Assembly (NCBI GenBank): GCA_022661535.1
Contig: JAKULF010000010.1
Coordinates: 2,170,001 to 2,234,000 of the forward strand
Source of the DNA: Eutypa lata
Lineage: Eukaryota > Ascomycota > Sordariomycetes > Xylariales > Diatrypaceae
Direction of reading: 5' to 3'
Length of the DNA: 64,000 bases
Of the stretch, positions 32,814 through 45,781 are shown one piece after another. The notes beneath the pieces are model-generated. The model did not search any database and was not told the origin of the DNA. It saw only the letters and a program-made list of their open reading frames with translations. The position numbers were made by a program, and so were the translations under genes. Every line of letters begins with the position of its first letter. Position 1 is the stretch's first letter.

Positions 32814-34585
32814 ATGCCACTACTCCCACTTGCTGCTATGATAGCCAGAGGTGCATCACGATGCTGTCTGAAGCTGCGGCCCGCATTACCCTGCCCGCGC
32901 TTACAGTTCGGCAGACTCTCATGCCGCCAATATTCAATGCCTGCAAGTTCTGCACCGGCCGGTAGCCCCGCGAGCTCTGCTGCGATGCTGGCACCCTTCG
33001 TCAACGAGTTGGATAAGATCGCGCCTTCATTCAAGATCAACGGCTCTCAAATCCAGATAATAAAATCGCCCTCAGACTTCTACGATACATTGAAGGTCGG
33101 GATTTTGCATGCGCGTTTAGGAACTGTCTCTGACATTGACAGGCCAGGATACGGAATGCTAAGAAGCGCATCTTTCTGTCCACATTATATATCGGAAAGT
33201 CCGAGAAAGAGCTTGTATGCACTTTTAGATTGCTATATAAATAGGTGTAAAACTGACGTTTTCCGAGATTACAACGCTTCAAGATGCTCTACGAGCAAAT
33301 CCGGAGCTCAAATTGAGCATTCTAACTGATGCCCTACGCGGGACACGAGAAGCTCCCGATCCGTCTTGCGCTTCCCTGCTTGCGCCTCTCGTGACTGAAT
33401 TCGGCTCAGACCGTGTCGAGATTCGAATGTATCATACACCCAACTTGACTGGCTTGCGGAAGGAGTACATTCCGAAGCGCATTAATGAGGGATGGGGTCT
33501 GCAGCATATGAAGCTGTATGGGATTGATGACGAGATCATCCTCTCGGGGTATGGTTATTACCTAAAATCACAAGTGGGTTCAAAGCAAACTAATAAGGAG
33601 CAGGGCAAATCTTTCTACAGACTATTTCACTAACCGCCAGGATCGGTATCACCTCATATCCTCCCAGGATGTGACACGATACTTCTGGGAACTCTACCAA
33701 GGTGTCACATCCCTCAGCTTCCGAGTAGAGCCTTCTAAGGATGATCTCGCGGGTTTCAGCCTCCAATGGCCGTCAACTAATGCGGCACCGTCACCCCTCG
33801 AAGAGCCTGCACGGTATGTCGCAAAGGCGACCACAGTTGTCAATCGGCTCATAACACCACGGGAAACAATCACGACAACAGACGGGCCTAGTTCTTCAAA
33901 GGACACGACGATATATATGCTTGCGCAACTATCACAACTACTGAAGCCGGATACCTCGACAGAGCTCCCAGCCATCACCCACGTGTTGAAGACGCTAGGG
34001 GCGCCACAGTATTCGGGTTCATCCTGGACATTCACAGCGGGCTACTTCAACCCGGCCCCATCTCTAACCAAGCTTCTCCTCTCCACCGCATCGCAAAACA
34101 ACACCGTCATAACCGCCTCGCCCCAAGCCAACGGCTTCTACCAATCCAAGGGGGTATCCGGTCTCCTCCCCGACGCGTACACGCTCCTCGCGCGGCGCTT
34201 CCTCCGCGCCATCAGCGCGCAGAAGCGGGACGCCGCCGTCACCCTGAAGGAGTGGCGCCGCGGCACGGTCGGCCAGCCCGAAGGCTGGACGTACCACGCC
34301 AAGGGGCTCTGGGTGGCGCTCCCCGGCGAGGCGGACCGCCCGTCCCTCACCGTCGTGGGCAGCTCCAACTACACGAAGCGCAGCTACTCGCACGACCTGG
34401 AGGCGGGCGCGCTGATCGTAACGCGCGACGAGGACCTGAAGAGGAGACTCGGCGACGAGCAGCGCTGGCTCCAGGAGTATGCGCAGCCCGTCACGCTCGA
34501 CGACTTCGCGACTAACGAGAGGCGCGTCGGGCTTAAGGTCCGCATTGCTATGTGGATTGTTAGTCTTGTGGGAGGTGCTTTGTAG
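32814..34585 (+). CDS. PGS1: CDP-diacylglycerol-glycerol-3-phosphate 3-phosphatidyltransferase
   Basis: Four exons: 32814-33095, 33143-33214, 33268-33548, 33604-34585, giving 538 aa. It makes phosphatidylglycerol phosphate, the committed step to cardiolipin in the mitochondrial inner membrane. PLD superfamily with two HKD-type motifs: HMKLYGIDDEIILSGANLST near residue 200, and HAKGLWVALP followed by VVGSSNYTKRSYSHDLEAG near residues 445-475. The N-terminus is rich in Arg, Ala and Ser without acidic residues (MIARGASRCCLKLRPALPC), fitting a mitochondrial presequence; initiation at 32814 or at the Met at 32838 are both possible. Splicing restores ARIRNAKKRIFLSTLYIGKS. GC content rises sharply in the last exon. 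Divergent from the complex I gene. Confidence 0.93.
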
Positions 34586-37500
34586 CGTGGTGTAGGTTGT
34601 GTGCTAGGAGGTACCTATGTATGTAAGTAAGTAAGCAAGCATGCACGTGGTGGCTCGCTTGCTTACGGTCCGGTATGCTGGGTGCGGGAAATGCCGGCAC
34701 CCGGTGTTCTGGAGACGAACGGGCTGGTCGTGGGTACCTGCGGATCATCCCTCCACCTGGGACTGGTGGCGCCATAAGAAGAAGTGTCGACAGCTCACCT
34801 CGTAATTAATTCCCGAGTATCCGCGCCTCATGGCAATATTCCTCCGTCAATATTCATCCGTGTTCGTAGATTTTTACACTTCTGATTACTTCTTACCCTG
34901 CCTCTTTAACGCCAGCTAGGCGCGCTACTACCTGTCGCGTAATACCAACATTCATCTCTCTCTCTTCAATAGCCCCCACTCATCCCGCGTTTCCCATGTA
35001 GCTAGGCTTGTTTATAGGACTAAATATTGTGCATATATTACTACTAGCGGGAAACATTGACACCCCTATCCTATGTGATGACGCGGTGGCTATGCTCTAT
35101 TTTTAGAGGTCGGGGAGCCCCACCGGTATTTGTTTCGATCCGAACCTATTCCCGCAGATTGGTATTGGTGGGGTCCGCCGGAAGGAAGAGGCATCGCTCG
35201 CTTGTCCTCTTAACGACCGCCGACCGGCCTGGGGATATCAGACCCAACTTATGGGCAGCTTGGTCAGTTCACCCAACCTGCTTTCTTGATATTATACGGC
35301 ATCATCCTGCGAGATAATGTAGTGCTGGATAGATAGATAGATAGATAGATGCCTTATCATTGCGAATGAGTCTTCGCTCCTTCCTAGGCAGTCAACATCA
35401 GCCGGCGCCATCCTCATGCAAATCTGACATCAAGGATTGTTGGCTAAAGTGGAAAGGAAATGCTACACTATATGGATGAATGAACGGACGCCTTGTGCTA
35501 CCCTCACGTGGGAGGAATTGCGCCACACTGACATGCCCCCAAGTGTCCATCCAATTGTGTGTGCCATGCGCATTATATTATGCCGCGCCTTATATGTCGT
35601 ATAGTGTGGTGGTAGTATTCTATTGTTGGGGTCGCCAATCGACGTTGCTCGTCATTCGGAGGAACTAGGTACATCTATCTACATAGCTCTTGCTACTCGA
35701 TTTCTAGTTACATATGCAGATACGATACCTACATTGCAATATCTCGATGTTAGATCTAATAACTCTAACTGCTAGCTGCGCATATCGTAAATTGGGTGAT
35801 CTCAGATAGCCTTCGCGCCGTGAAACCGAACATGCTCGCTTACTGGTCGCCGGTCGGGTGTGTCCGGAATTTTATCTACCACCTGTGTAAGACGGATCTC
35901 ATACCTGCATGCATACGTACATACGTACCTGCCGTACGCGCATAATGCATGCATGCACGCACGTATATACTTAACTAGTATGCAGGTGAGTAAGTAATCA
36001 AGGCAATGTAGGTAGGGCATTGCCATTCCATGCATCCTGCAGGAGTCATGCCGAGTTGCACCAATCGCTTATCTCTACAGGTGCCGCACCTCGTGGACCC
36101 CTTGCGAGTCGGGTCGAGACCCGTGCCAGATTACCGTTCCTACAAGTGTTGTTTGCAGGAGAGGAAGGGTTTGATCTCAACTACATACAACTCGGGATGA
36201 CATCTCTACAGGCTCTACATATGTACTAGTATCTATCAATGAGGGGAATACTACCGCCCCCTTCCCCCTGTCTCCGACTTGACCTATCTGGGTAGGTAGT
36301 TAAGAGATCAAGCGGCTGATTCCGCCTATATTTTGTTGGGCTGCCTCATACCTGCCTAGAATTGTAATTACAGGCATACATATTCTCTGGTCCATACTGT
36401 AACCCTTCTGATTTTAACCGGTACAAACATGTATGGATTTGCACTTTGAAATGTTACTCAAAACATTGTGCAAGATGTAGATCATTGCCCAAGTGAAAGT
36501 AAAAGATTTGATTTTTGTTGTTCTTTTTCTGGGACAACGGTATAAATAGTGAAATTATATAGCCAATCATTTTCTGTGTTTATAAAGGTAACTATGTATA
36601 AGATTATATATTGCTCTATCCTGTCCCAACTTGAGACTTACATATACGCCAACGCCAAAGGGACACCTCTCTCCGCGTGTCTCATATAGCACATATATCA
36701 TCGAAACTATAAAGTTTCCATGGGAACTGGTTAAAAGGCTCCCTTGGGATGTATTCTTATGGACCTAAGTCACCTGGTCTCGATGTACATCCATTGGGAC
36801 TGTATATTAGATCATGCGACTGTCCGACTCCTGAGGTAGTTTTATCAATATTACTACGCTTTTTCCAAGAGAGAAGCTCGACTAGGCAGATATGTATCAG
36901 CATGTGACACAGCCTTTCATTAATAGGACTAATTATTACATATGGACATTCTTGATAAGGGGAGGGGGTTAGGTGCCTGAGAGACTATTGACTAATATCC
37001 TACCTGACTGATATAACTATTACCCCCTGAGAGCCGGAGGTCGGGTCAGCTGGCTTCTCAATATCGTATTATGATTTCTTTACCGTGGGACGAAAACGAT
37101 ATTCTGCTAGTCTCTTCGCACGATAATCAACCTCCGAACCAACAATACCACCGCCAAAATCGGAATCTCGGCAAGGAGGACTTAGGCTGCCTGGGCTGGC
37201 GCCTCATTGCGGCGGCGAGGCTGACTAGGATTTCGCCGGAGTCTGGACTCGATGTCTCCCATGCTGGCAGTCAGCAAAGCAGTCACGGGACAATCACCTC
37301 ACCCACCTACTACCGCTTCGAGCGGGTAAGAACTCCGTGACTAGCTTACTTAGATGCCAATAATGCGACCTGGTGGTGATGAATGGAACCTCCTCTGGTG
37401 TCATCAAAGGACGGATCGTTTATCCATCCATCCTTTACGCTAGGCGAGGCATTCTCTCCGTCTTCGCCCTCCTAAGTTGCATTTCTCTTTGGCACTATCG

Positions 37501-37752
37501 ATGAATCATGTCGGTTGCCATCCTCATTGAGCCAGTCGATAGGGGGCACTGACGAGAAGGCTATATCCTAGGGTGAGTATAAGAATGGCGGCCATTTTCA
37601 AAAGTTTGTCCACGCCGCAAGTCGATCGTGATCATATCATCATCTCAGCCCCTTTAACGCAATCGAACCTGCGCCTCTTCCTCTCATCTGTACAAAAATA
37701 CACCACCACTCTCCTACCTGGCGTTCCAAGACACTGTACACCCTCCTTAACC
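34586..37752. other. Long intergenic region with simple repeats
   Basis: More than 3 kb without a supportable gene. It contains GTAA/GCAA runs near 34620-34645, a GATA microsatellite (35328-35350) and alternating CATG/GTAC/TGCA sequence near 35905-35970. The part from 36370 to 36960 is AT-rich. Confidence 0.5.
35328..35350. repeat. (GATA)n microsatellite
   Basis: Nearly six perfect GATA units in intergenic DNA. Confidence 0.9.
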
Positions 37753-38888
37753 ATGTCCCACCGCACATCACACGTCTTGCTTACACTCCTGCCCATCTGG
37801 GCAGCCCTCTTCTTCCACACCACCTCCTCCTCCCCCCTACTCCTGGCCCAGAGACAGGACGATGACGGGTGTGTCACCCAGGACAGCGCGAACCCGCACG
37901 CCGAGGAATATCCAGATTTCGTGAGCGGGAATCTGAACGGGACGACGCTTATCGTGCCCATCCCTCTTAGCATTGCGCGCCAGGTCATCCCGAGCCAGTA
38001 CGGGATCCTCGAGGACGCCTACCGCTCGCTGCTGCCCTCCTCGTTTCCTCAGGATGCGTACCCTATGATGGCCGTTGGGGTGCATGATCATGACATCCAG
38101 TTTCCGGCCTACGGGGCGCATCCTTCTGATTTCTCTGTAAGCTAGTTTGCTCTTTAAAACCTCCCACCCCTTTTCGAATGCCCCAATTTTATAATTCCAA
38201 AGTTCAATGTGGGCCTGGAAACCATATTAGTAGACGAACATACATGGATACCAAGGCATCTCAGAGGTAGCAGTCCAATTGAACTTACTAACCCTTCCTC
38301 CAGCGCGCCGCCCTCGAATTCCCCTTCCTCGACATCCTCGGGGACAACTACAGCTCCTTCCGCTGGGCGGCAACCATGCTAATCACAGCGGGGAACGACG
38401 TCGCCATCTCGGGATCCGAAGGCTTCGGAATAACCGTGTACCCGGGATCCTTCTCTCCCTCCTGCGACGCCTACGCCTACATCGCGGACCCATCCGCGCC
38501 AGAGAGCAACAACATGACGCACTACTTCCAGGCGTCGAGCGAGAACGACGCGCTGGGACGCCTCCTCAGCTTGCAGACGGCCCCGACGACGGGAGGGACC
38601 GATGCGTACGGTCTGGATTTCCTCAAGAATATTACGAACCAGCCCGTCTTCGCTAACGACACCACCGTCTGCGATAACTACCAGCGTCTGTTCAACACGT
38701 CGCTGACGCTGCCGCCGAACGAGCCCGTTCCGGTGCGCGGGCGCGTCGAGGCTCGCATAGAGCCCTTCGCCGATGAGGCGCAGGTCTGGGAGGACAATGT
38801 GTTTGGCTGGCGCGTGAGCACGGGATTCCTGGAGCCTCCTGTTGCGGCGAGCTGTGCGAGCTTGAAGGGGTATAGTGGGGTGTGGTGA
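37753..38888 (+). CDS. Secreted protein of unknown function, possibly acetoacetate-decarboxylase-like fold
   Basis: Two exons, 37753-38136 and 38304-38888 (GTAAGC donor, CTCCAG acceptor), 322 aa. A signal peptide precedes a basic QRQ site (LLTLLPIWAALFFHTTSSS). The mature part begins DDDGCVTQDS and contains TLIVPIPLSIARQVIPSQYG, YPMMAVGVHDHDIQF and several N-glycosylation sequons (NGT, NYS, NMT, NIT, NDT, NTS). The 'PIPLSIARQVIP' layout with a beta-rich body recalls the acetoacetate decarboxylase-like barrel seen in fungal secreted proteins, but I cannot confirm a catalytic Lys. The frame is open 60 codons upstream of 37753; that part is leader-like, so the later ATG is chosen. GC-rich in exon 2. 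Confidence 0.75.
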
Positions 38889-39523
38889 TGTAGCGATGTG
38901 CTTGTGTGTATATGCGTGTGTCGCTTTGGGATAGGAGGTGTATACACAGATCTAATTATGTAGTGACTGGTTTTATTGTAATATGGCAACTAATAGAGAA
39001 AGCCAATGTGGGAAAATGATTGCTTCTTAAATAATAATGATATGCTACCCTATATCTACCCCAGACAGCATTTTAGGCACGAAGATGTGATAACTACGTT
39101 GTTACTTATTCAGCCTATGGTCTAATAATAGATAGCTGGGAACTCCGAAAGATATTTATAAGCCTGCCATGATGGCGCCAATACCTAGAGTTTGTTGGGT
39201 AAGCGAGAAAATGAATCGCAGAACATACGAAAAGAAATCACCGGGAAGCCAACACTTGAAGTAAACTAATAAATATATGCCGGTGTTAAATATCAGTGAT
39301 AGCCAAGCCCGATTTCTATTCTCTCATTTCACTCATTGTCGACATCTATATACCCGGTGTTGTGACGCTGATATATATAGTTCTGAGGCATTAGAACGCC
39401 TCGGAGATCCACTCAAACAATCGTAACTTGTTAATTCTATTTCAGTATTCGTATGTTCGTGGTCCTATGTACGATCTAAGGAGAATTAGTACATCATCAT
39501 TTAAACAGGCTCCTAAGAGCTGC
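38889..39523. other. Intergenic region between convergent genes
   Basis: AT-rich 3' flanks; nothing recognised. Confidence 0.5.
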
Positions 39524-41527
39524 TTACTTCTTGGCTTCCAGATACCACCAAGTAATGGAAAATAACGCGATGAATCCCGCGATAGCAACCGCATAATTCA
39601 TATTCAGTGCAGTGACCGGATACGTCGGCGGGAAGAACAAGATCACTGAGATAAATATGACCCAGACTATTGCTATGACATTGATGGGTTTCTGCCAGCG
39701 CCCAAGTGTGAACGGCCCATATTTTATAGGATGTTCCTTTGCGTAGTATAATCTTGCGGCAATAACGGCGATGTAGGACAAGTCCTGTGCAGGCGCAGTG
39801 ATACCAAAGATACCGTTAATGGTTTGTGTGTTTCCCAAGGCGATTAGGTTTAAGATGCAGCAAAATATCACGACTGCCCACACACTATAGAGAGGCGTCT
39901 GTGTGTAGCCGTTCATGTGTCGAAGGAACCTTTATTGCATTAGTGGATTCAATCGAAGGCATTACTGGACGAAACTTACCGGTGAAACGGAAGCGCTTCG
40001 TCCCTGGCAAGAGCAAAACACGTCCTAGTATCTGCGAGCATGGCACTGATTCCCGTGAAGAACTGGACTAATATCACCCAGAACCACATCCCTAAACCTC
40101 CAGCCCTCCCGCCGGCATTTAAGAATACTTGCGCGGTGGGGTTGCCCAATGGTGAAGAGAGAAGATCATCAAGGTTGGCGGCACCGAAACCAAAAGCTAT
40201 ATTCAGAAGCAGCCCGAACACCCAGGAGACAACTATAGCTTGGACAATAGCTATAGGTGCACTCAAAGCAGCATTATGTAGCTCTTCCGATATGTGAGCT
40301 GTAGCGTCATAGTCGGTCATTGTCTAGGATTTTAGTTAGCTAGCAAACTTAGTTGGAAACTGTTTATGGGTCTTGGCTTGTTGCTGTGACGAACCCAGGC
40401 TACACTGAGATATCCTATAAGGAAAGAGAAGCCTTTGCTATTCCATCCTGAACCATCTATGACATGAGCGAAAACCTCACTAGCTGGGAGTTTGTTGGGC
40501 GTAAGGACAAGAATAGCGATCGAGATAGCGATTGAGCCCAGCACTAAGTTGTGTTAATAGGATAAGCAGGTATGTGGGGTTGACAATAGGGGAAATATAC
40601 TCACAGTTAATAGGGGCAAACCAACGTATCATATTGCTGAGATGCTTTGAAGGGAAAGAACACACTATCCCATGGCATATTAGAACCGCAATACTTCCAG
40701 CCACGGTATGCTCGGCTGTAGGTACGTATGCGAATGTTCCGTCTTCTCTACTTGAACCTATAGCGACTGCAGATAGTATCTGGCACAAATAAGCCAACTG
40801 CTCAGTATATACGAGTCAGAATAACTTACCATTTGGGAAACCGAGTACCCGACACTTGCTGTAGTATTTTATTAACAGAACGTTTCTTGCATCCGCCTCT
40901 TCGTAGCACTTACCAACACCAGCGGTTCTAAGTCAGATTAGTGTGACCGAAATCATAGTTTCACAAAATTGGAGCTTATACTCACTGGCCCAAGAAATTC
41001 GACCAGCCTATAATCCACGCAGCAATCGGGACTTTGTCAGGAGGAAAGACATGTTTCGTAATGAAATACATTCCACCCGATGTTGGGTACGCCGACACTA
41101 ACTCGGCAACTGGGTCTATTAGTAAACCAGGAAATATCTTCAGTTTTTGATGCATATATGACGTACCAGATAGAGCAATGCATAACGAGAAGAAAGATCC
41201 CGAGAACCACGCCCATACAGCCGTAGTTGGTCCTCCAGCAGCTAGAGGGGATCCCCAACTAGCCGGGACTAGAAAATTTGTCTTAGTGTTTGCACGGTGT
41301 AGATATAATATTCAGAGATGCATCTGGAACTGACCTGATCCCAAAACGCCTAAAATCGAAATGGCGTAGCTGAGAGTACTCCATCGAGTAAACTCACGAC
41401 GGAACTCTTGTTGATATCCTAGGCTCTCCAACAAGCCATCATCAGAATCTGTCTGTTGTTCTACTCGGCTAGATGTAGCCTCAGAGGACATTTGTCGAGT
41501 AACCGCGTCTTTCTGATCGCTTGCCAT
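39524..41527 (-). CDS. Amino-acid/GABA permease (APC superfamily)
   Basis: Nine exons on the minus strand: 41527-41335, 41268-41167, 41115-40986, 40927-40914, 40858-40830, 40779-40605, 40543-40395, 40323-39980, 39929-39524, giving 513 aa with consistent phases. Motifs of the fungal GABA/choline permease group: SWGSPLAAGGPTTAVWAWF, DPVAELVSAYPTSGGMYFIT, WIIGWSNFLGQTAGV, then DTRTCFALARDEALPFHRF and the final PPTYPVTALNMNYAV. About 12 hydrophobic segments are expected. The N-terminus is polar and Ser/Gln-rich, the C-terminus ends in EAKK. Exons 4 and 5 are only 14 and 29 nt. One donor is GTTCGT. It imports an amino acid or polyamine-like solute; substrate not determinable. It may supply the lyase/deacylase and aldehyde dehydrogenase downstream. 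Confidence 0.9.
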
Positions 41528-42998
41528 AATGTCATTACTTTGTTGACTTGGTTTTCAATTGTTACCAACGGACTGGTAATGACAAAAACCACGCAGGGAC
41601 GGGACGATTAAAAGACATGTGAGATCGCGGCCGCTTGCCGCGGAAGGATTCTCAGAGTCTTGGACTGGCTTGGTATTCGGGGGAACCCGCCATATGTTGT
41701 GGAACATGCCTTCCTGCAGAACATCATGTTGCATACCTGCAGCTCGGTAACAGGAGTTGATTGGTAGATCAAAGCGCGTTTCCAGGAATATAGACATGAC
41801 TAGCATGAATACAGCAGTTACAAGAACGGGATATTCCATAAAGAGATACTGTAATTCACTACCACTTTTGGGATTTCTATGAGGAACTATTAGTCGATGA
41901 TATAGGGGATGGAGCGGGGTTGTGGACAGGGTCCCATATCAATCTCAGATCTTGACAATCAGTGCATCTATCTATGAATGACGTTAGATTTTGAAGCTGT
42001 TTCTGCTACTGGCTACCCACTGCCTTACGTATATGCACATATGTCTGTAGTAAGACATAGACACCTGGACTATAGTCTGCGAAGTAACCCTCTGTTACAA
42101 TGAACTAAGCGACCGGGATAATAAATCTCGCCGGTCGCAAGTCGCTTGTGTGGTTGCACTAGCGGCCGGGTATGGTGCAATCGTAGCACGAGATCTATAG
42201 AAACGTGATTGCTAGCCGACGATTACTATAATAATGTTGTCAACTTAAACTTTTTATATATATATGCCTATCAATGGGTATTGAAAGCAAGTTGCGCTGC
42301 GGTCGTGCGACATAGCTTGGCAAAGGCCATATTGTCCATTACCTTTTTGGTCTTAACTACTTAAGGCTACTCGGCCTGTTTACTCTCCATCATTGACTTG
42401 CGTGGTCGTTGTAACTGCGGCGTAACTGCGGCGACAAGATGCCCTCGATAATGTAACAATGACGCTGGTCCGAATGATATCATTGACACAGTAGTGATAT
42501 GATATAGGGGCCTCTTTACAGCGTCAACGTGCTATATTACTCATCTCCTTAAAGGAACATAGGTCTAGGCGACAAACTTGCAGTCACTTCTTATTCTATA
42601 TAGCCGATGTGCATTATCCGTTAGATATTTACAGAAATTCGCTTTTGACTATCCTATGAATATTTAGCATCGCTTCACATGTTGGGGTAGCCGCGATTCG
42701 CCCCAGTCTACCCCGAGTTCCCAGTGCTTGGAATGCGGAGAAGTGGATAATTAGATCCCGGGATCACTGCACGGACAACGATCAACGATTAAGCGATCTC
42801 CCGTCAGTATTAAAGAGCTTTGATGTGACCTATAGACATATATTAAGGGGTTTGAGTTATAATGTGGCATGTTATTGTATCGTGTATGTATCCGGTCCGA
42901 TAGGCCCATTGCGTTTCCACTCCCTATATTATAACGTTAATGTATAACCCATTTGAGTTTCATACGTGATTATTATAGCCAACATGATTGTAACCAAG
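41528..42998. promoter_or_regulatory. Upstream region between permease and GH78 genes
   Basis: About 1.47 kb between divergent start codons. It has a tandem GTAACTGCGGC duplication near 42411-42433 and a TATATATATA stretch near 42256. An open frame at 41555-41839 on the minus strand reads through the permease leader and is not supported. Confidence 0.4.
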
Positions 42999-45094
42999 AT
43001 GTCCTGGTGGCTAGGTCTAGTTGATTTCGTTTATTCAATATCGGCCCATGATAACACAAACCCATGGACGGCCTATATCAACAGTCCCAGTTCACGGCTT
43101 GTACAGCCCCTGGGCATCAAAGCTATATCAGGGGATGCTATAGTCAGGACTTCGTCCTCGGGAGTCTACACTTTGAACATGAAAGCGGGCTCCCAAATAA
43201 CTTTGGACTTCTCCTACGTCGCTGGGTTGTTGAGCATGGAGACTTCAACGTCCGAGGCTGCACTGGGATCGGACCTTATACCGCACTTCACCCTTGCATT
43301 TGCGGAGTCCCCGGCCTTCATTCGGGCAATCTCCGATGACACGGGCGCAGTGCCCTCCCATGACTACGACAAGGCTCTAAATGTGACCCTTGATACGGGG
43401 TCTCAGACCTACTTCATGCCAAGTGAGAAATTCAGGGGTGGTTTCCGGTTTGTGACCATCACCGCATTCCGCAGTGTCACTATCTCCAATGTCGTCTGCG
43501 AGCTAGGGTATTCGCCATCGCAGGAGGATCCACGGGACTGGGAGGGCCACTTCTGGACCGAAGATGATGACCTTCTGGTGCGCGTATGGTACGCTGGTGT
43601 GTTCACGGCGCAGACGAACATCGCACCCCCATACACGAGTCGCTGGCTCCCGCAAGTCGAGGACGGGTGGGCGTATAATGCCACGCTGGGTGTTGAAGGG
43701 CCGATGCTCCTTGATGGGGCAAAGCGCGACCGCGCTGTGTGGTCTGGTGACTTGGGTATTGCAGGCACAACTGCCTTTATCGGGCTGGGGAGTGTTGGTC
43801 TCGAATCAGTATACTATGCTCTAGAGACCATGTTTTACTACCAAAACGAGACAGACGGCATGCTCCCGTACTCCGGACCGACGACAAACTCATGGCTACA
43901 TGGAAGCAAGAGCGATGTTTACCATGCATGGGTGTTAGTGGCGTGCTTCAACTATGCAATTTTCACCGGAAATGAGACCTGGGTCGATCTACATTGGCAG
44001 AACCTTACCCGTGGCGTTGAGTATATTGTTAGTAGGCTCGACAATGACGTCGGGTTAGCGGAACAAGTTTATACTAACGACTGGGCACGATATGGTGGGG
44101 GTGGTTACAACAGTGCCTTGAATGCTTTGAATTATCACGTCTTATTTTCATTTGCCTCGTTTGCAGCGGATACTTCAACGGAAAGGTACGCGAAAACGCC
44201 TACTAAGAAGCATGGCCCCCCCTTTATTACCGTATCCACTTACCACTAACACTATATAGAAATGACAGGAGAGCGCAAGCAGAGCACTGGTCTGGGGCAT
44301 CTGCAAGTCTCAAACTTGACTTTAATGGGGTCCTTTGGGACGAACGTGCGGCCCTGTTTCGCGATAATGAAACAATAGACGCAGCAGAATTCCACCCGCA
44401 GGACGGAAATGCCCTTGCTCTCCTCTATAACTTGACGATGAATCAGAACCAAAGTATATATCTCTCTCGGGCCCTATTAAGAAATTGGAACGACATTGGT
44501 CCAGTAACCCCGGAGCTTCCAGATACCATTTCACCATTCATCTCAAGCATTGAGGTACTTGCTCACTATGCAGCCGGCCAACCGCACACGGCATTGGATC
44601 TAATCCGCAGAACATGGGGTTACATGCTCAATAGTCCGCTTATGACGGGAAGTACCCTGATTGAAGGCATGAGCGCCAACGGGTCGCTTGCGTATCGTTC
44701 TACGCGCTCATATAATTACGATAGCGCCTACACGAGTCTCTCTCACAGCTGGTCGACCGGACCAACACAGGCTCTAAGTTTCAAAGCTGTAGGATTGGAA
44801 ATAGTGGGCTGGAAGCGCTGGGTCTTCCGGCCACAACCCGGAGACCTGAAAAACCTGAGAACTAGTTATGTGTCACCGATGGGTCAATATGAGGCTAAAG
44901 TACAGCTTGGTGAGCCAAAAGGTGCCAGTGGGAGGACGATAAAGGCAACCCTGGCAACGCCCAATGAGACAACTGGAACTATAGTGCTACCATTTCAATG
45001 CAAACTGGTCACTGTAGATGGGAGGATATATTCGGAAGATGAACTCGTGCATGGCAGCGGTGTGACGCACGTTATCGGGCATGGCTGTGAATAG
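42999..45094 (+). CDS. GH78-like (alpha-L-rhamnosidase type) six-hairpin glycosidase
   Basis: Two exons, 42999-44185 and 44260-45094 (GTACGC donor, TATATAG acceptor), 673 aa. An N-terminal beta-sandwich region (residues 1-170) is followed by an (alpha/alpha)6 barrel: WEGHFWTEDDDLLVRVWYAG, then RDRAVWSGDLGIAG, NSWLHGSKSDVYHAWVLV and DGNALALLYN. The last part (SLSHSWSTGPTQALSF) is typical of GH78-like enzymes, ending in a small beta domain. These release terminal rhamnose from plant or fungal glycans. Several N-glycosylation sequons occur. The N-terminus is weakly hydrophobic; ATG at 42966 or 42984 would lengthen a possible signal sequence. Specificity is not predictable and some fungal relatives are uncharacterised. 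Confidence 0.82.
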
Positions 45095-45781
45095 CTCACA
45101 AAGGAGTAAATTTTAGGCATAAAAGATACCATTGATGATGGGACTCATGATTTTATGAAGCTTGAGACATTATTAATTTAACACATGGAGGTAGGCTACT
45201 TGTGTTTTACTTATGCGATATAGTGTGTACTAAGCTTTCACTATACCTGCGAAGGACGAAGCGAGGGTTGTCAGCAACACCTTTGGCATGGCGGCTGATC
45301 GTCTGTAAGCTATCGGTAACATAGTACAGTTAAAAAGACGCTCGAATTGACCGGCGTGAGAAGTGAAACATACTGAACTTGAAAGAGTTCGGCTCCTGTC
45401 TAGTACTATATCTTGTTTGGTTCATCAATCAGGGGCTGACACGACACAGGGGCTTCTCGCCGATATGGCTTCGGCGATTCCGGCGCAATGTGGGTCTATA
45501 CAGCTAAAATATTGTGGGGATGTCTAGAGCTTCCACTAATCCCTTAGACTAGTAGTCAACATCGCAAGTTTTCGCCGAATTTATGAGTCATTCAGTAGTA
45601 GTTATCTTAAGGTGCCTATGGCGAAGGTTGGCGTACACTAAAAGTCTGATACTCGTTGAGGCTCATGATACGTTCTATACTTCATCCCTAGCATTCGTCC
45701 TTTAAGGATATTCTTCCAGTGTCGGTCAGTGTACTGGCAAGGTCCGCTAGTTAAGGAGTCAACCCCTCTTTACGACCCGGT
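45095..45781. other. Intergenic region upstream of the transcription-factor gene
   Basis: 3' flank of the GH78 gene and promoter region of the factor at 45782. No specific element recognised. Confidence 0.45.

Noticed and set aside
41555..41839. 94-codon frame upstream of the permease
   Set aside because: Lies in the permease promoter or leader on the same strand and shows no domain.
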